From positions 124,001-188,000 of the forward strand of contig NZ_MRWQ01000006.1 of assembly GCF_001906925.1 (NCBI RefSeq): 64,000 nucleotides of DNA. Reading direction: 5' to 3'. Origin of the DNA: Domibacillus mangrovi. GTDB taxonomy: Bacteria > Bacillota > Bacilli > Bacillales > Domibacillaceae. Shown piece by piece: positions 37,953-46,171 of the stretch. The position numbers and the translations under genes are program-made. The stretch's first letter is position 1, and the number at the start of each line of letters is the position of its first letter. The notes under the pieces are model-generated. The model saw nothing but the letters and a program-made list of their open reading frames with translations, searched no databases and was not told the DNA's origin.

Positions 37953-40124
37953 TTGGCAAAGACCCTATATGATATAAAAATTGATAAAATAGACCTTCCA
38001 AATGAATTGCTGGAAATATTAAAAAAACATGGTTACGATTCGGTGGGTAAAATTTTAACAACGGAAAAAGCAACGATCCAAGACTTGGGTTTTTCAAGTA
38101 GTAAGGCCACTATTATAAGGAAAAAAGCAATGGAACTTGGTGAAAAAGCTGGTTTTGGACAAGAACAAGTCGAGAAAAAAGTCGGTCAACTACTTTTGCA
38201 AAATGAATTCCTACGCTTGATTAAAATGGACCGAGAAACTTTAATTTTACTTGAATCGAAAGGTGTACTTCAAGATTTGATTCTTTATACAGGGGTAGAT
38301 ATAGTTCCCTTCCAAAAAGGTAACAGTCTTCCTAATAAGTTATTTATTTCATCCCAAGCCCTTAAGTTTAGGAAAAGATTCAAAAGCCTTCCAATTGCTG
38401 CAAAAGAACTTTACATTCCGCATGATACATTGCTCGGTTATTCCCATAGGGGATTTCTAGAGGACGGAAGAATTTCACACACACTTTTTGATATTAACTG
38501 GCTAAAAGAAAACTTGCCTAGAATAAGGAAGGAAATAAAAACAAGGCCGTATGAAAATTCACAATCCAAACAATTGTGGAACCGACTAAACCGTTCTCAA
38601 CAAACTCTGATCGAAGAATATCTTCAATATCGTAGAGATTCTGACGTCGTGTTCAGCAGACAAGTCTATTTCGCCCAATTTCTAAAGGATGATGCTTATA
38701 AATTGCATCAGTTACATTTAGTAAGAATGTTTTATTTTATTATTTGCCAGAGATGTGGCATCAAACACTATTGGGAAAAAGAAGGTTTTTTCTCTTATCG
38801 ACAGCTTACGCCATTAGAAGAAGAATTATATGATCCAGATGTTTTTGATTTTGATGATCTGAATGAAGAAGATATAAAAGCATTAAAACCTGGGAGAAAT
38901 TCATCTCATACAAGGATCACTGACCGTGGTTATTTTCTGGGGCTTTTTTATTACACTTTAATGAAGAAAAAGGCGAATATTAATAAACAGCAAAGCAGCT
39001 TTGAAAACTGGGCCCCGCATCAAGCCTATGCAGTTTTAATGTGGAAAGCGGAGATTATTGAAGAATCTTTTTTAAAATATCTTTCCGTAAAAAAATACTC
39101 TTTAAAGAGGGTCTCTTTAGGTAAGTCTGTTTATTTAGAAAGACAGGCGGTCGCCAAAATGATGACTCGCATTCTTCAAGGTGAAGGTTTAGGTTTTTCC
39201 AATCCTTTAAAAAAGGCAGCCATGCTTGCTATTGGATTTTTCGGGATTATCCGCCCCGTTGAGATATGGAGAATGGAAATTGATAAGCATCTATTCATTA
39301 ACAAAGAAACAGGGCTTATGGATACTGTAACTATCGAGGGAACACAGTTTGGAAAGATATTTATTACGAAAGAAATGAGTAAGATGGGACTCTCCTCATC
39401 TGGACCTTATGGCATACTTTTGGTTCCACGAGCTGTTAAAATTGTTAACTTATATCTTTCACAATTGTACACCAGGTATCCACATACAAGAGGTAAGGGC
39501 TACTTGTTTCGTCCTAAGGGAGACGAGTGGAATCCGCACGCTTTGTATGCTAGTTCAAAAACACTGTTTGACTGGGTTGTTAAATACAAACATTTACTGT
39601 CTGACATTTTATCGCTTAACGAGCTGGAGAACTTTAGCGCTTATGATACTCGGCATACTGGAAATAACCTTATTGTAAAGAAAACATTTTTTTCAGATCC
39701 TATACTGGATGAATCAAAAAAAGATGTAGCTGAATATCATGCAAGACACAAAGGATTGAAGTCGACCAATGAACAGTTTTACCAAGAGAGTCTAACACTA
39801 GATGTTTATGCTAAGGTAATTAATGGAGCCCTTAACTTTCCTTTTGAGCAAAATGATTTACTCGTTTGGGAACAGAATATGTATAACAGTTCTAACTTAC
39901 TTCCGCAGAAGCATCATCAAATGGCAACCACTGCTCAGGATAATGATAATAATGAAGAAGCAGAGAAAATAGATGAGCAAATTTCTGCTCTCAAAGAAGA
40001 AATGAAGCAACTTGGAAAGCGTTCGTATCTAAAAGATCATCAAATAACATCTGAGCAACTCTTTGTAAAAGCAAAGTCTATTCAGAAAGAAATAGATGCG
40101 TTAAAGCTGCAAAAAGGGAAGTGA
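37953..40124 (+). CDS. Large divergent tyrosine recombinase
   Basis: 723 aa. The C-terminal half has a tyrosine-recombinase pattern: Arg in GIIRPVEIWRMEID (near 433), YDTRHTGNN (near 563, where the usual HxxRH reads YxxRH), and ARHKGLKSTNEQFY (His near 597, Tyr near 608). The N-terminal 330 residues have no family I recognise; the start IDLPNELLEILKKHG with a helix-hairpin-helix-like VGKILTTEKATIQDLGFSSS suggests DNA contact. The C-terminal 70 residues form a charged coiled coil. Large recombinases of Tn554 TnpB size are the nearest known class. The TTG at 37953 follows GAGGTGATT. Confidence 0.72.
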   Translation: MAKTLYDIKIDKIDLPNELLEILKKHGYDSVGKILTTEKATIQDLGFSSSKATIIRKKAMELGEKAGFGQEQVEKKVGQLLLQNEFLRLIKMDRETLILLESKGVLQDLILYTGVDIVPFQKGNSLPNKLFISSQALKFRKRFKSLPIAAKELYIPHDTLLGYSHRGFLEDGRISHTLFDINWLKENLPRIRKEIKTRPYENSQSKQLWNRLNRSQQTLIEEYLQYRRDSDVVFSRQVYFAQFLKDDAYKLHQLHLVRMFYFIICQRCGIKHYWEKEGFFSYRQLTPLEEELYDPDVFDFDDLNEEDIKALKPGRNSSHTRITDRGYFLGLFYYTLMKKKANINKQQSSFENWAPHQAYAVLMWKAEIIEESFLKYLSVKKYSLKRVSLGKSVYLERQAVAKMMTRILQGEGLGFSNPLKKAAMLAIGFFGIIRPVEIWRMEIDKHLFINKETGLMDTVTIEGTQFGKIFITKEMSKMGLSSSGPYGILLVPRAVKIVNLYLSQLYTRYPHTRGKGYLFRPKGDEWNPHALYASSKTLFDWVVKYKHLLSDILSLNELENFSAYDTRHTGNNLIVKKTFFSDPILDESKKDVAEYHARHKGLKSTNEQFYQESLTLDVYAKVINGALNFPFEQNDLLVWEQNMYNSSNLLPQKHHQMATTAQDNDNNEEAEKIDEQISALKEEMKQLGKRSYLKDHQITSEQLFVKAKSIQKEIDALKLQKGK

Positions 40125-40128
40125 TCGC

Positions 40129-40473
40129 ATGATGAAATATCAACAATTTTTACAGCTGATGGGAGACCTTGGTCTCCCTCCTTATGAGTATCTTCCCGAT
40201 ATATTTGAAGACATCATGGATGAATTTCTATATACATTAAAAGATGTAGCTGACTTATCGAATAAATCAGTTACTAGCGTTCGTCGTTGGTGTACAAATG
40301 GTAAATTAAAGTTTCAGCAAAAAAGGCCATATATGATAAAAGGAGAAGATCTAAAAGAAAAACTCTTTCAAGAACATTACTCCACTATCGCCAAGCGTTT
40401 AAATCTACTTGACCATTTAGATCATCCATTACTCACTCATGTACAAAAAACAACGAAGAGAAGACCTCATTAA
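40129..40473 (+). CDS. Excisionase-like HTH protein A
   Basis: 114 aa. The HTH VADLSNKSVTSVRRWCTNGKL is followed by a wing-like KRPYMIKGEDL, the MerR/excisionase arrangement. It starts 4 nt after the large recombinase stop (GGGAAGTGATCGC site), so it is in the same operon and may be its directionality factor. It is a paralogue of the convergent protein at 40841-41125. The C-terminal residues RRPH are encoded by the shared palindrome at 40460-40483. Confidence 0.75.
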   Translation: MMKYQQFLQLMGDLGLPPYEYLPDIFEDIMDEFLYTLKDVADLSNKSVTSVRRWCTNGKLKFQQKRPYMIKGEDLKEKLFQEHYSTIAKRLNLLDHLDHPLLTHVQKTTKRRPH

Positions 40474-40483
40474 TGAGGTCTTC
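40460..40483. terminator. 24-bp perfect palindrome at convergent stops
   Basis: GAAGACCTCATT and its mirror AATGAGGTCTTC meet with no spacer. The plus-strand TAA and the minus-strand TAA stop overlap at its centre. It would fold as a bidirectional terminator. Confidence 0.85.
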
Positions 40484-40844
40484 TTTCGATTTGGTAATAT
40501 TCAATTAGTTGATTAACTTTTTTGTATAATTTTTCGACAGAGCTTCCATGTTTAGAAATCAAATGCTCAAAACGACTTCTTATTAACACAATTTCCTCTT
40601 TCGGATTATATATTTTTGAATTTTGTAGAATCCTTTTACTTACATTATCTTGTTCCATAAGTTGAATCAGCGTATAAAGGGTTCCTTGATCACCACATTC
40701 AACACAAGCCCAAACTGTATTTTTCACATCCATCTTTGCCTCTTGACAGCAAGAAGGGCAAGGGAACGTGATAATTGGGCGCTTAAAGTGATAATGAATA
40801 CTATGGCTTTTAAAGAATGATAATGCGACATATTCTGCATTCAT
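40470..40844 (-). CDS. Zinc-finger protein with a CHC2-like motif
   Basis: 124 aa. CPSCCQEAKMDVKNTVWACV followed by ECGDQGTLYTLIQLM resembles the N-terminal CHC2 zinc motif of DnaG-type primases (C-x2-C ... C-x2-C, then G and a helix). No catalytic primase domain is present. The start overlaps the stop of the HTH gene upstream (ATGA). The C-terminus is RRPH, as in the convergent protein. Confidence 0.65.
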   Translation of the reverse strand: MNAEYVALSFFKSHSIHYHFKRPIITFPCPSCCQEAKMDVKNTVWACVECGDQGTLYTLIQLMEQDNVSKRILQNSKIYNPKEEIVLIRSRFEHLISKHGSSVEKLYKKVNQLIEYYQIERRPH

Positions 40845-41125
40845 AATTTTAGCACAGACTGAATTGCCTTTGTTCTCACTTTTGATTGTTTTACAAATCG
40901 TTTAAATTCTTTCCCTGTAATAACATATTTTCTCTTAAATCGATAGGAAGGAAGCTTTCCCTCTCTACACCAGCGTCTGACGCTTATCGCACTAATTCCA
41001 ATTAAATCAGCTACCTCTAGTGGTGTTAATATCCAATCATCTTCAATTTGTTCAAATACACTTGCAATGACAGGCTCAATCCCTAACTCTTTTTCAATTT
41101 GCTCATTATATTGTTCCTGATCCAT
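40841..41125 (-). CDS. Excisionase-like HTH protein B
   Basis: 94 aa. VADLIGISAISVRRWCREGKL with KRKYVITGKEF is the same HTH type as the protein at 40129-40473, sharing VADL, SVRRWC and GKL. The ATG has GAGGAGGGAACT. It is coupled to the zinc-finger gene. Two opposed paralogous HTH genes beside a recombinase suggest a regulatory pair controlling excision. Confidence 0.78.
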   Translation of the reverse strand: MDQEQYNEQIEKELGIEPVIASVFEQIEDDWILTPLEVADLIGISAISVRRWCREGKLPSYRFKRKYVITGKEFKRFVKQSKVRTKAIQSVLKL

Positions 41126-41155
41126 ATATAAGTTCCCTCCTCAATAGAATAACAA

Positions 41156-41187
41156 GGAGACCGCAGTTGCGGTCTCCCTTCCTTATT
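41156..41187 (-). terminator. Terminator hairpin between two minus-strand genes
   Basis: GGAGACCGCA (41156-41165) and TGCGGTCTCC (41168-41177), 2-nt loop. On the minus strand it follows the 56-aa gene with the tail TTGTTATTCT. Confidence 0.8.
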
Positions 41188-41198
41188 ACATTCCCTCT

Positions 41199-41369
41199 CT
41201 ATCGGTGTACAGCTAACAAATCAAGAACATGCTTAAATGCCTTAATTTGACCAGCGTTAAATAACTTATAATGTGGTTCACTCTTGGTCTTTAACCAATT
41301 TACCTGACTCGTAATTTCCTCTTCCATCATCTCAAAAAAAATTTGATACTCCTCGCTTGAAATATTCAT
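41199..41369 (-). CDS. Small acidic hypothetical protein
   Basis: 56 aa, reading MNISSEEYQIFFEMMEEEIT then SQVNWLKTKSEPHY. The ATG follows GAGGAGGAAGATAA at ideal spacing, so it is very likely translated. The family is unknown. It is the most upstream gene of the minus-strand group with the HTH and zinc-finger genes. Confidence 0.65.
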   Translation of the reverse strand: MNISSEEYQIFFEMMEEEITSQVNWLKTKSEPHYKLFNAGQIKAFKHVLDLLAVHR

Positions 41370-41946
41370 ATTATCTTCCTCCTCAAATTATAATATTCCA
41401 TACCCTAAAAAATAAGGTATGTACTGGAGGAAGATTTATAATTTTATAATAAAGTAGGAGTCATTATCCTACTAATGTCAACTTATGCTGCTTCATACTT
41501 TTTTAGACCATTTTAAAGATTTATTTTTGGCAAGAATCAACAAGTCCCATTTTTTATTGTTTGTGGCACTAAAAAAATGCTGTTCGTGGCAGTATATTTT
41601 TTGAATACGCTGCGCTTTACATGGAGTGGCGGATGGGTTAGGCTAATTGCCCAGAAAAGCTCGTTGCTCTGGTCTTTTCAATAAAATCTGTCCGCAGAGG
41701 CTCCATGTCAAGCGACAAAATCAGAATGAATAAATTAAATTAATAATGAATAAATATACTGCCATTTGGTACATCAGTTAAATGCCAAATACATTTTTTA
41801 TACCAAATGGTTGTTAAGTTTTCACAAAATAAAAAATATTCCGTAAGTTTTTCCTTTTAAACACAAAGGAAAATATGGATTAATAGGAATTTTTAACTTA
41901 TACTTATTAAGTGTCAAAAAATTAAAATCTGATTGGTTGTGTATCA
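41370..41946. other. Intergenic with structured block
   Basis: No gene. It holds the direct-repeat candidate GGCACTAAAAA (41566), a GC-richer hairpin block (41609-41714), and an inverted repeat CCATTTGGTA/TACCAAATGG (41762-41771 and 41801-41810). Confidence 0.5.
41609..41714. ncRNA. Possible structured RNA or palindromic mobile repeat
   Basis: CGCTTTACATGGAG pairs with CTCCATGTCAAGCG (13 of 14 positions); inside it GCGGA pairs with TCCGC, and two further hairpins (GGC-TAATT-GCC and CCAGA...TCTGG) fill the loop. The block is GC-richer than its surroundings. It could be a structured RNA, a recombination site or a small mobile repeat. The sequence alone does not decide. Confidence 0.4.
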
Positions 41947-42513
41947 ATGTCTAATAATAATGGAGAGGTGACCTCAACACTAAATCCAGAAAGTGAAGAT
42001 GAAGTTGATTTAGTAGTAGAGAGCTGTGATGCTATCTTAGATACTGCTAAAACAGTATATAATGAGGAATCAGAAAGATTTAAGCAAGCAGAAGCAAAAA
42101 CTAATATAGCTTTAGCATTTGCTGGAGTTCTCTTTGCTGCTTATTTAACTTATCTAGGGACATTTAAGCCGATAATTAAAGAACCATCTTATTTGGTCTA
42201 CACTAGTTTATTTAAAGTAGCAATTTTTGTTTTATTAGTTATAGGCATTATATACTTTCTCCGCTCAATTAAAACGGGTGAATATCGGCAAGTGGACCTT
42301 AATAATATCGTTTCAATTGATTTTGGTAAAAGATCAGAAAAAAATTCTAAATTGTCCCTTGCTTTCACTTATGATGAAGCTGTAACTTTGAATAAAGAGG
42401 GAATTGAAGGTAAGCTCAGGTTTTATCAAATCGGGTTACAACTTATTACATATGGTTTTTTGATCTTTGCTATACATTTTTTGATTGAGGAGGTAATTAG
42501 ATATGTCCAATAA
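41947..42513 (+). CDS. Membrane protein, possible SLATT-like, unknown function
   Basis: 188 aa. An acidic N-terminal helix with YNEESERFKQAEAKTNIALA leads into two hydrophobic segments (near 57-77 and 90-110), a soluble loop, and a third near 160-180. This helix-then-two-TM arrangement recalls SLATT-type membrane proteins of bacterial conflict systems, but the match is only in layout. The ribosome site is weak. It overlaps the next gene by 11 nt. Confidence 0.6.
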   Translation: MSNNNGEVTSTLNPESEDEVDLVVESCDAILDTAKTVYNEESERFKQAEAKTNIALAFAGVLFAAYLTYLGTFKPIIKEPSYLVYTSLFKVAIFVLLVIGIIYFLRSIKTGEYRQVDLNNIVSIDFGKRSEKNSKLSLAFTYDEAVTLNKEGIEGKLRFYQIGLQLITYGFLIFAIHFLIEEVIRYVQ

Positions 42514-42685
42514 TAACGGCAATGCAAATGGTTCCGCACCATTTGGACGTAATATTAAACAAGAAGGAATTGGTAGTATGGGAACAACTCCAATTAAGAA
42601 AGAGCGTTTCAACGAATCCAAATCACAAAGCAGAGGGACAAGAAGTGTAAGTCCAGGTAAGAAAAGTAATGAGAAAAATAAATAA
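42503..42685 (+). CDS. Small basic, Asn/Ser/Lys-rich protein
   Basis: 60 aa, low complexity, no hydrophobic segment, reading MSNNNGNANGSAPFGRNIKQ then a Lys/Ser-rich tail. The ATG has GAGGAGGTAATTAG. It opens with MSNNNG, the same as the overlapping membrane protein upstream, and is translationally coupled to it. The function is unknown. Confidence 0.6.
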   Translation: MSNNNGNANGSAPFGRNIKQEGIGSMGTTPIKKERFNESKSQSRGTRSVSPGKKSNEKNK

Positions 42686-42738
42686 TTAGCAGCTAAAAGA
42701 GCAGTTAGTTGGTTAAAGACATATAAGTTTAATTAGTA

Positions 42739-42782
42739 AACAAGGTAAAGAAAGATATTGATATTCTTTACCTTGTTTTTTA
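42739..42782. terminator. Bidirectional terminator before hsdR
   Basis: AACAAGGTAAAGAA (42739-42752) pairs with TTCTTTACCTTGTT (42764-42777), followed by TTTTTATC on the plus strand. Confidence 0.85.
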
Positions 42783-42814
42783 TCTTTGTTAACACATTAA
42801 ATATACCTTAACAA

Positions 42815-45800
42815 TTAAGATATTCTTACTGAATCATTCAATTCTTTAATCAAGCCAACTAGCTTCATTGCAGTACCATCATCAAACAATCCCGTTATCC
42901 CTTCTTGATGAAAGGTAGTAAATGGCTCATCAAATAGTAATGATGGATCGAGTGTTCCATTCTTTGTGAAAAACTCAATAATTTGATTGATAAACTGGAT
43001 TTGGTTTGCGTTTAATGTGGTTCCTTCAAGAAATTCGGAAAATACTTCTTTTGCGGCTGCTTGATCCATCCCCAATACTTCTCGGATAAAAAGGGAAAGT
43101 GGACGCTCACTTCCGAATTCTTTTTCATACTTTTCTTTTGTCAAATTTCCCTCATTAAATAAGATCTTTTCAAGTTCTTCAATATCCTGTGCTGTAATTT
43201 GCTTATTATTATGAATTTTTTGAATCGTTATATGGTCTTGATGTTGACGTATAAAACGATTTACTTCAATCTTATAATCACGCCAGTCTGTTGTTACGGG
43301 CATTTCTGAATCTTCATCGATCCCCTCAATTTCATCTTCAAAATTAGTATAAACAACTTTTCTATCCTTTTTATCGATGTACTGAATTAAATCTCTTAGT
43401 GCAAGCCGAACTCGCTCAAGATCATATTCAGTAGCACTCTCCCAAAACTCATTTGTTTGTACTTCTTCGATGATGGGCAGTGCTTGCTTAACCTCATCAA
43501 TAACTGTTTTTTCTTCTAATTGCTTTCCTGTCTTTTTGACATTAGTGACCATTCGTTTTGTATTCTTTGCAGCCCTCGGTTCAACTAATGCTAGTTGCAA
43601 TTTTAACATTAATAAATCAAACCGTTTTACATCTTCCTCTTCTTCTATTGTTACTAAACGCCCTAAGTGATCAATCGCTTCACGTAAGGTATCTTCGCTG
43701 ATAGGTTGCCAACCATCTTTTAATCGGAAGCGTTCAACTTGACGATAATGGGGCCGTACTAAAAAGTGTTGCTCATCTAACTGATTTACTTGTGTTGCAA
43801 CATAATCAACCAGTTCTTCACGTAACTCTTGTTGCTCCTTATCATCTTGTAAGTGGTAAATTAACTTTGCTCTTGTTGAAAACAACTGTTCATTTAATGA
43901 ATCTTGCGCTTTTGCTTCCTTTCCTTCTGGAAATGCTTCAAAAAAGTCAATATTGCCACAAAAATCAAACACGTAGAACTCTTGTTTATCTTGTCCTGGT
44001 CCAAATAAATCTTCAGAGAGACGTGTTCCACGCCCTATCATTTGCCAGAACTTTGCCTTTGAATGAACTTGTTTCAGGAGAACAAGGTTCACGATTTCAG
44101 GGATATCAATACCCGTATCAAGCATATCAACAGAAACAGCCACTTGAGGATGTTTATCTTTAACTTTCAAATCATTAAGTAACGACTCTGCATACGATAC
44201 TTGATTATCGATAAGTACTAGAAATTTCCCTTTCTTATCAGGAAATAAGACGTTAAACCGTTCTACGATAAATTCGGCATGTTTATGGTTTTTGGCGAAT
44301 AGGATGGTTTTCCCTAATTCGTCTCCCCCTTTTACTTTTATTCCTTTTTCCATTAAGATCTTCAAAACTTTATCTACCGTATTACGATTGAAAATCCAGG
44401 AGTTAATAGCACTTGAACTAATTTCTTCTGGTTTCTCTCCAGTTACTTCATCAGTAAATTCTTCATCATATTCTTCTTTTTCTTTCTCCGATAAATCCGT
44501 ATATTTAATTCCTCTACTAGGTATTTTCATACTTATTTTTATCGGTCGAGCTGGCACCAGATATTCATCTTCTACTGCTTGCTCATAGTCATATGCAAAA
44601 GTCGGTACATCATCTTCTAAGTCAAATACTTGATACGTATTTTTGTCGATATCCGTTTTAGGTGTCGCTGTCAGCCCAACCATTAGCGCATCAAAATAAT
44701 CAAATATCGCTCCATACTTTTTATAAATAGAACGATGAGATTCATCAATAATCAGTAAATCAAAATGTCCCACACTAAATCGCTTATTAGCTTTCTTTGT
44801 TTGATTAATGAGATTCATCATAGTTGGATATGTCGATACGATTACTCTGCTTGTTTCGTCCTCTTTCTCCTCAAGTAAGTTAATGACGGAAGTATGCGGT
44901 AAGTGTGCGCTAAAAGCGTTTTTCGCTTGGCGAACTAACTCTTTTCGATCAGCGAGAAAAAGAACATTCTTTACCCAACCTGCTTTCATAAGTAGCTCTA
45001 CGAGAGCAACTGCTGTTCTTGTTTTACCTGTTCCAGTTGCCATAATTAATAAAGCATGCCGTTTTTTCTTTTCAAATGTTTCTGCCGTTCGGCGAATCGC
45101 TTCGATCTGATAGTAACGACCTGCCGTTTTCTGATTTATAATTTGCTTTGTAAGCGGCTTTCGTAGAATACGCCTTTCAATCATTAGCCGAAGCTGATCC
45201 TTCGTATAGAACCCCTGTACATGTCTCGGTGGATACATCTCATCATCCCAAAGCCATGTTTCATAACCGTTTGTATAAAACATAATAGGGCGTTGATTAA
45301 AGCGTTTTTCAAGTAGATCAGCATATAATTCAACCTGCTTCTTCCCTGTTGCAGGACTTTTTGTCGTTCGTTTCGCTTCAACAACAGCAAGAGGCTTCCC
45401 ATTATCATCCCAAAGGACATAATCAGCAAAGCCGACTTCTGACCGATTTGGCATCCCTTCAAGCTCATATTCTTCTACATTTTGACCATGTGGGTCCCAG
45501 CCAACTTCTTTTAACATAAGATCAATAAAAAGTTGCCTTGTTTTCGCTTCAGAGTATGGCTTCGTATCTTTTGCAATGTCCTTAGCATTCTTCTCTTTAT
45601 TGAGTCGATATTGCTTACGTAGTTCTTCATTTTCACGTAGGAGTTTTTCAAGTTGCCGATCTTTATTTTCCAATTGATTCGAAAGCTGCTCAAGTTCTTT
45701 TGCGCTCTTATCTGATTCTGTTTTTTCAGTAGGTATTAGTTGAAGGTCTAAGGTGACATTTTTCTGAGGTGATTCACTATAAAAGCGTTGGAGCCAATTC

Positions 45801-46159
45801 AAAAATTGAAAAAGGTTTTCAAATACAGTTAATGACTCCTTCTTTGTAACTTTCTGATCACTATGTACCGCAAGATTGCCAAGGCGACGTATAAGATCAA
45901 TTGGTTTAAATAGGCTCGGTGTTAAGTTTTCTCGAAATGTTCTTTCATACATAAGCGTATATAGATCATCCCGTTCAGGCCTTTCTAAATAATCGTCATT
46001 AGCAAATAACCAATGAATTGCACGTTCCAATGCTAAACGGCTATAAAAAAGAGAAGTGCGGGGAGCAGAATAAACATTCTTCTCTGCTTCCACCGCAGCT
46101 TCATAAACACTTGACCAGTTTTCTCTAATTATATCTACATTATAAAGCATGGTGGTCAC
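42815..46159 (-). CDS. hsdR: Type I restriction enzyme R subunit
   Basis: 1114 aa. Domains in order: DUF4145/HEPN-like N-terminus (about 10-125, with ALERAIHWLFANDDYL), a coiled coil (150-200), the PD-(D/E)XK nuclease (ADYVLWDDNGKPLAVVEAKR, 240-265), an SF2 translocase with Walker A ATGTGKTRTA (near 372), DESH (near 472), motif GLTATPKTD and IGRGTRLSED (near 710), and an EcoEI-type C-terminal region. It cuts DNA after translocation. It follows hsdS by 12 nt on the minus strand. All key residues are present. Confidence 0.95.
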   Translation of the reverse strand: MTTMLYNVDIIRENWSSVYEAAVEAEKNVYSAPRTSLFYSRLALERAIHWLFANDDYLERPERDDLYTLMYERTFRENLTPSLFKPIDLIRRLGNLAVHSDQKVTKKESLTVFENLFQFLNWLQRFYSESPQKNVTLDLQLIPTEKTESDKSAKELEQLSNQLENKDRQLEKLLRENEELRKQYRLNKEKNAKDIAKDTKPYSEAKTRQLFIDLMLKEVGWDPHGQNVEEYELEGMPNRSEVGFADYVLWDDNGKPLAVVEAKRTTKSPATGKKQVELYADLLEKRFNQRPIMFYTNGYETWLWDDEMYPPRHVQGFYTKDQLRLMIERRILRKPLTKQIINQKTAGRYYQIEAIRRTAETFEKKKRHALLIMATGTGKTRTAVALVELLMKAGWVKNVLFLADRKELVRQAKNAFSAHLPHTSVINLLEEKEDETSRVIVSTYPTMMNLINQTKKANKRFSVGHFDLLIIDESHRSIYKKYGAIFDYFDALMVGLTATPKTDIDKNTYQVFDLEDDVPTFAYDYEQAVEDEYLVPARPIKISMKIPSRGIKYTDLSEKEKEEYDEEFTDEVTGEKPEEISSSAINSWIFNRNTVDKVLKILMEKGIKVKGGDELGKTILFAKNHKHAEFIVERFNVLFPDKKGKFLVLIDNQVSYAESLLNDLKVKDKHPQVAVSVDMLDTGIDIPEIVNLVLLKQVHSKAKFWQMIGRGTRLSEDLFGPGQDKQEFYVFDFCGNIDFFEAFPEGKEAKAQDSLNEQLFSTRAKLIYHLQDDKEQQELREELVDYVATQVNQLDEQHFLVRPHYRQVERFRLKDGWQPISEDTLREAIDHLGRLVTIEEEEDVKRFDLLMLKLQLALVEPRAAKNTKRMVTNVKKTGKQLEEKTVIDEVKQALPIIEEVQTNEFWESATEYDLERVRLALRDLIQYIDKKDRKVVYTNFEDEIEGIDEDSEMPVTTDWRDYKIEVNRFIRQHQDHITIQKIHNNKQITAQDIEELEKILFNEGNLTKEKYEKEFGSERPLSLFIREVLGMDQAAAKEVFSEFLEGTTLNANQIQFINQIIEFFTKNGTLDPSLLFDEPFTTFHQEGITGLFDDGTAMKLVGLIKELNDSVRIS

Positions 46160-46171
46160 CTCACTTTTTAA

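Noticed and set aside
41560..41582. Sigma-54 promoter from GTGGCAC...TGC
   Set aside because: Spacing between GG and GC is 12, not the required 10.
41581..41720. Short minus-strand open frame ending FSGQLA over the structured block
   Set aside because: No start or ribosome site; the symmetry explains the open frame better than coding.
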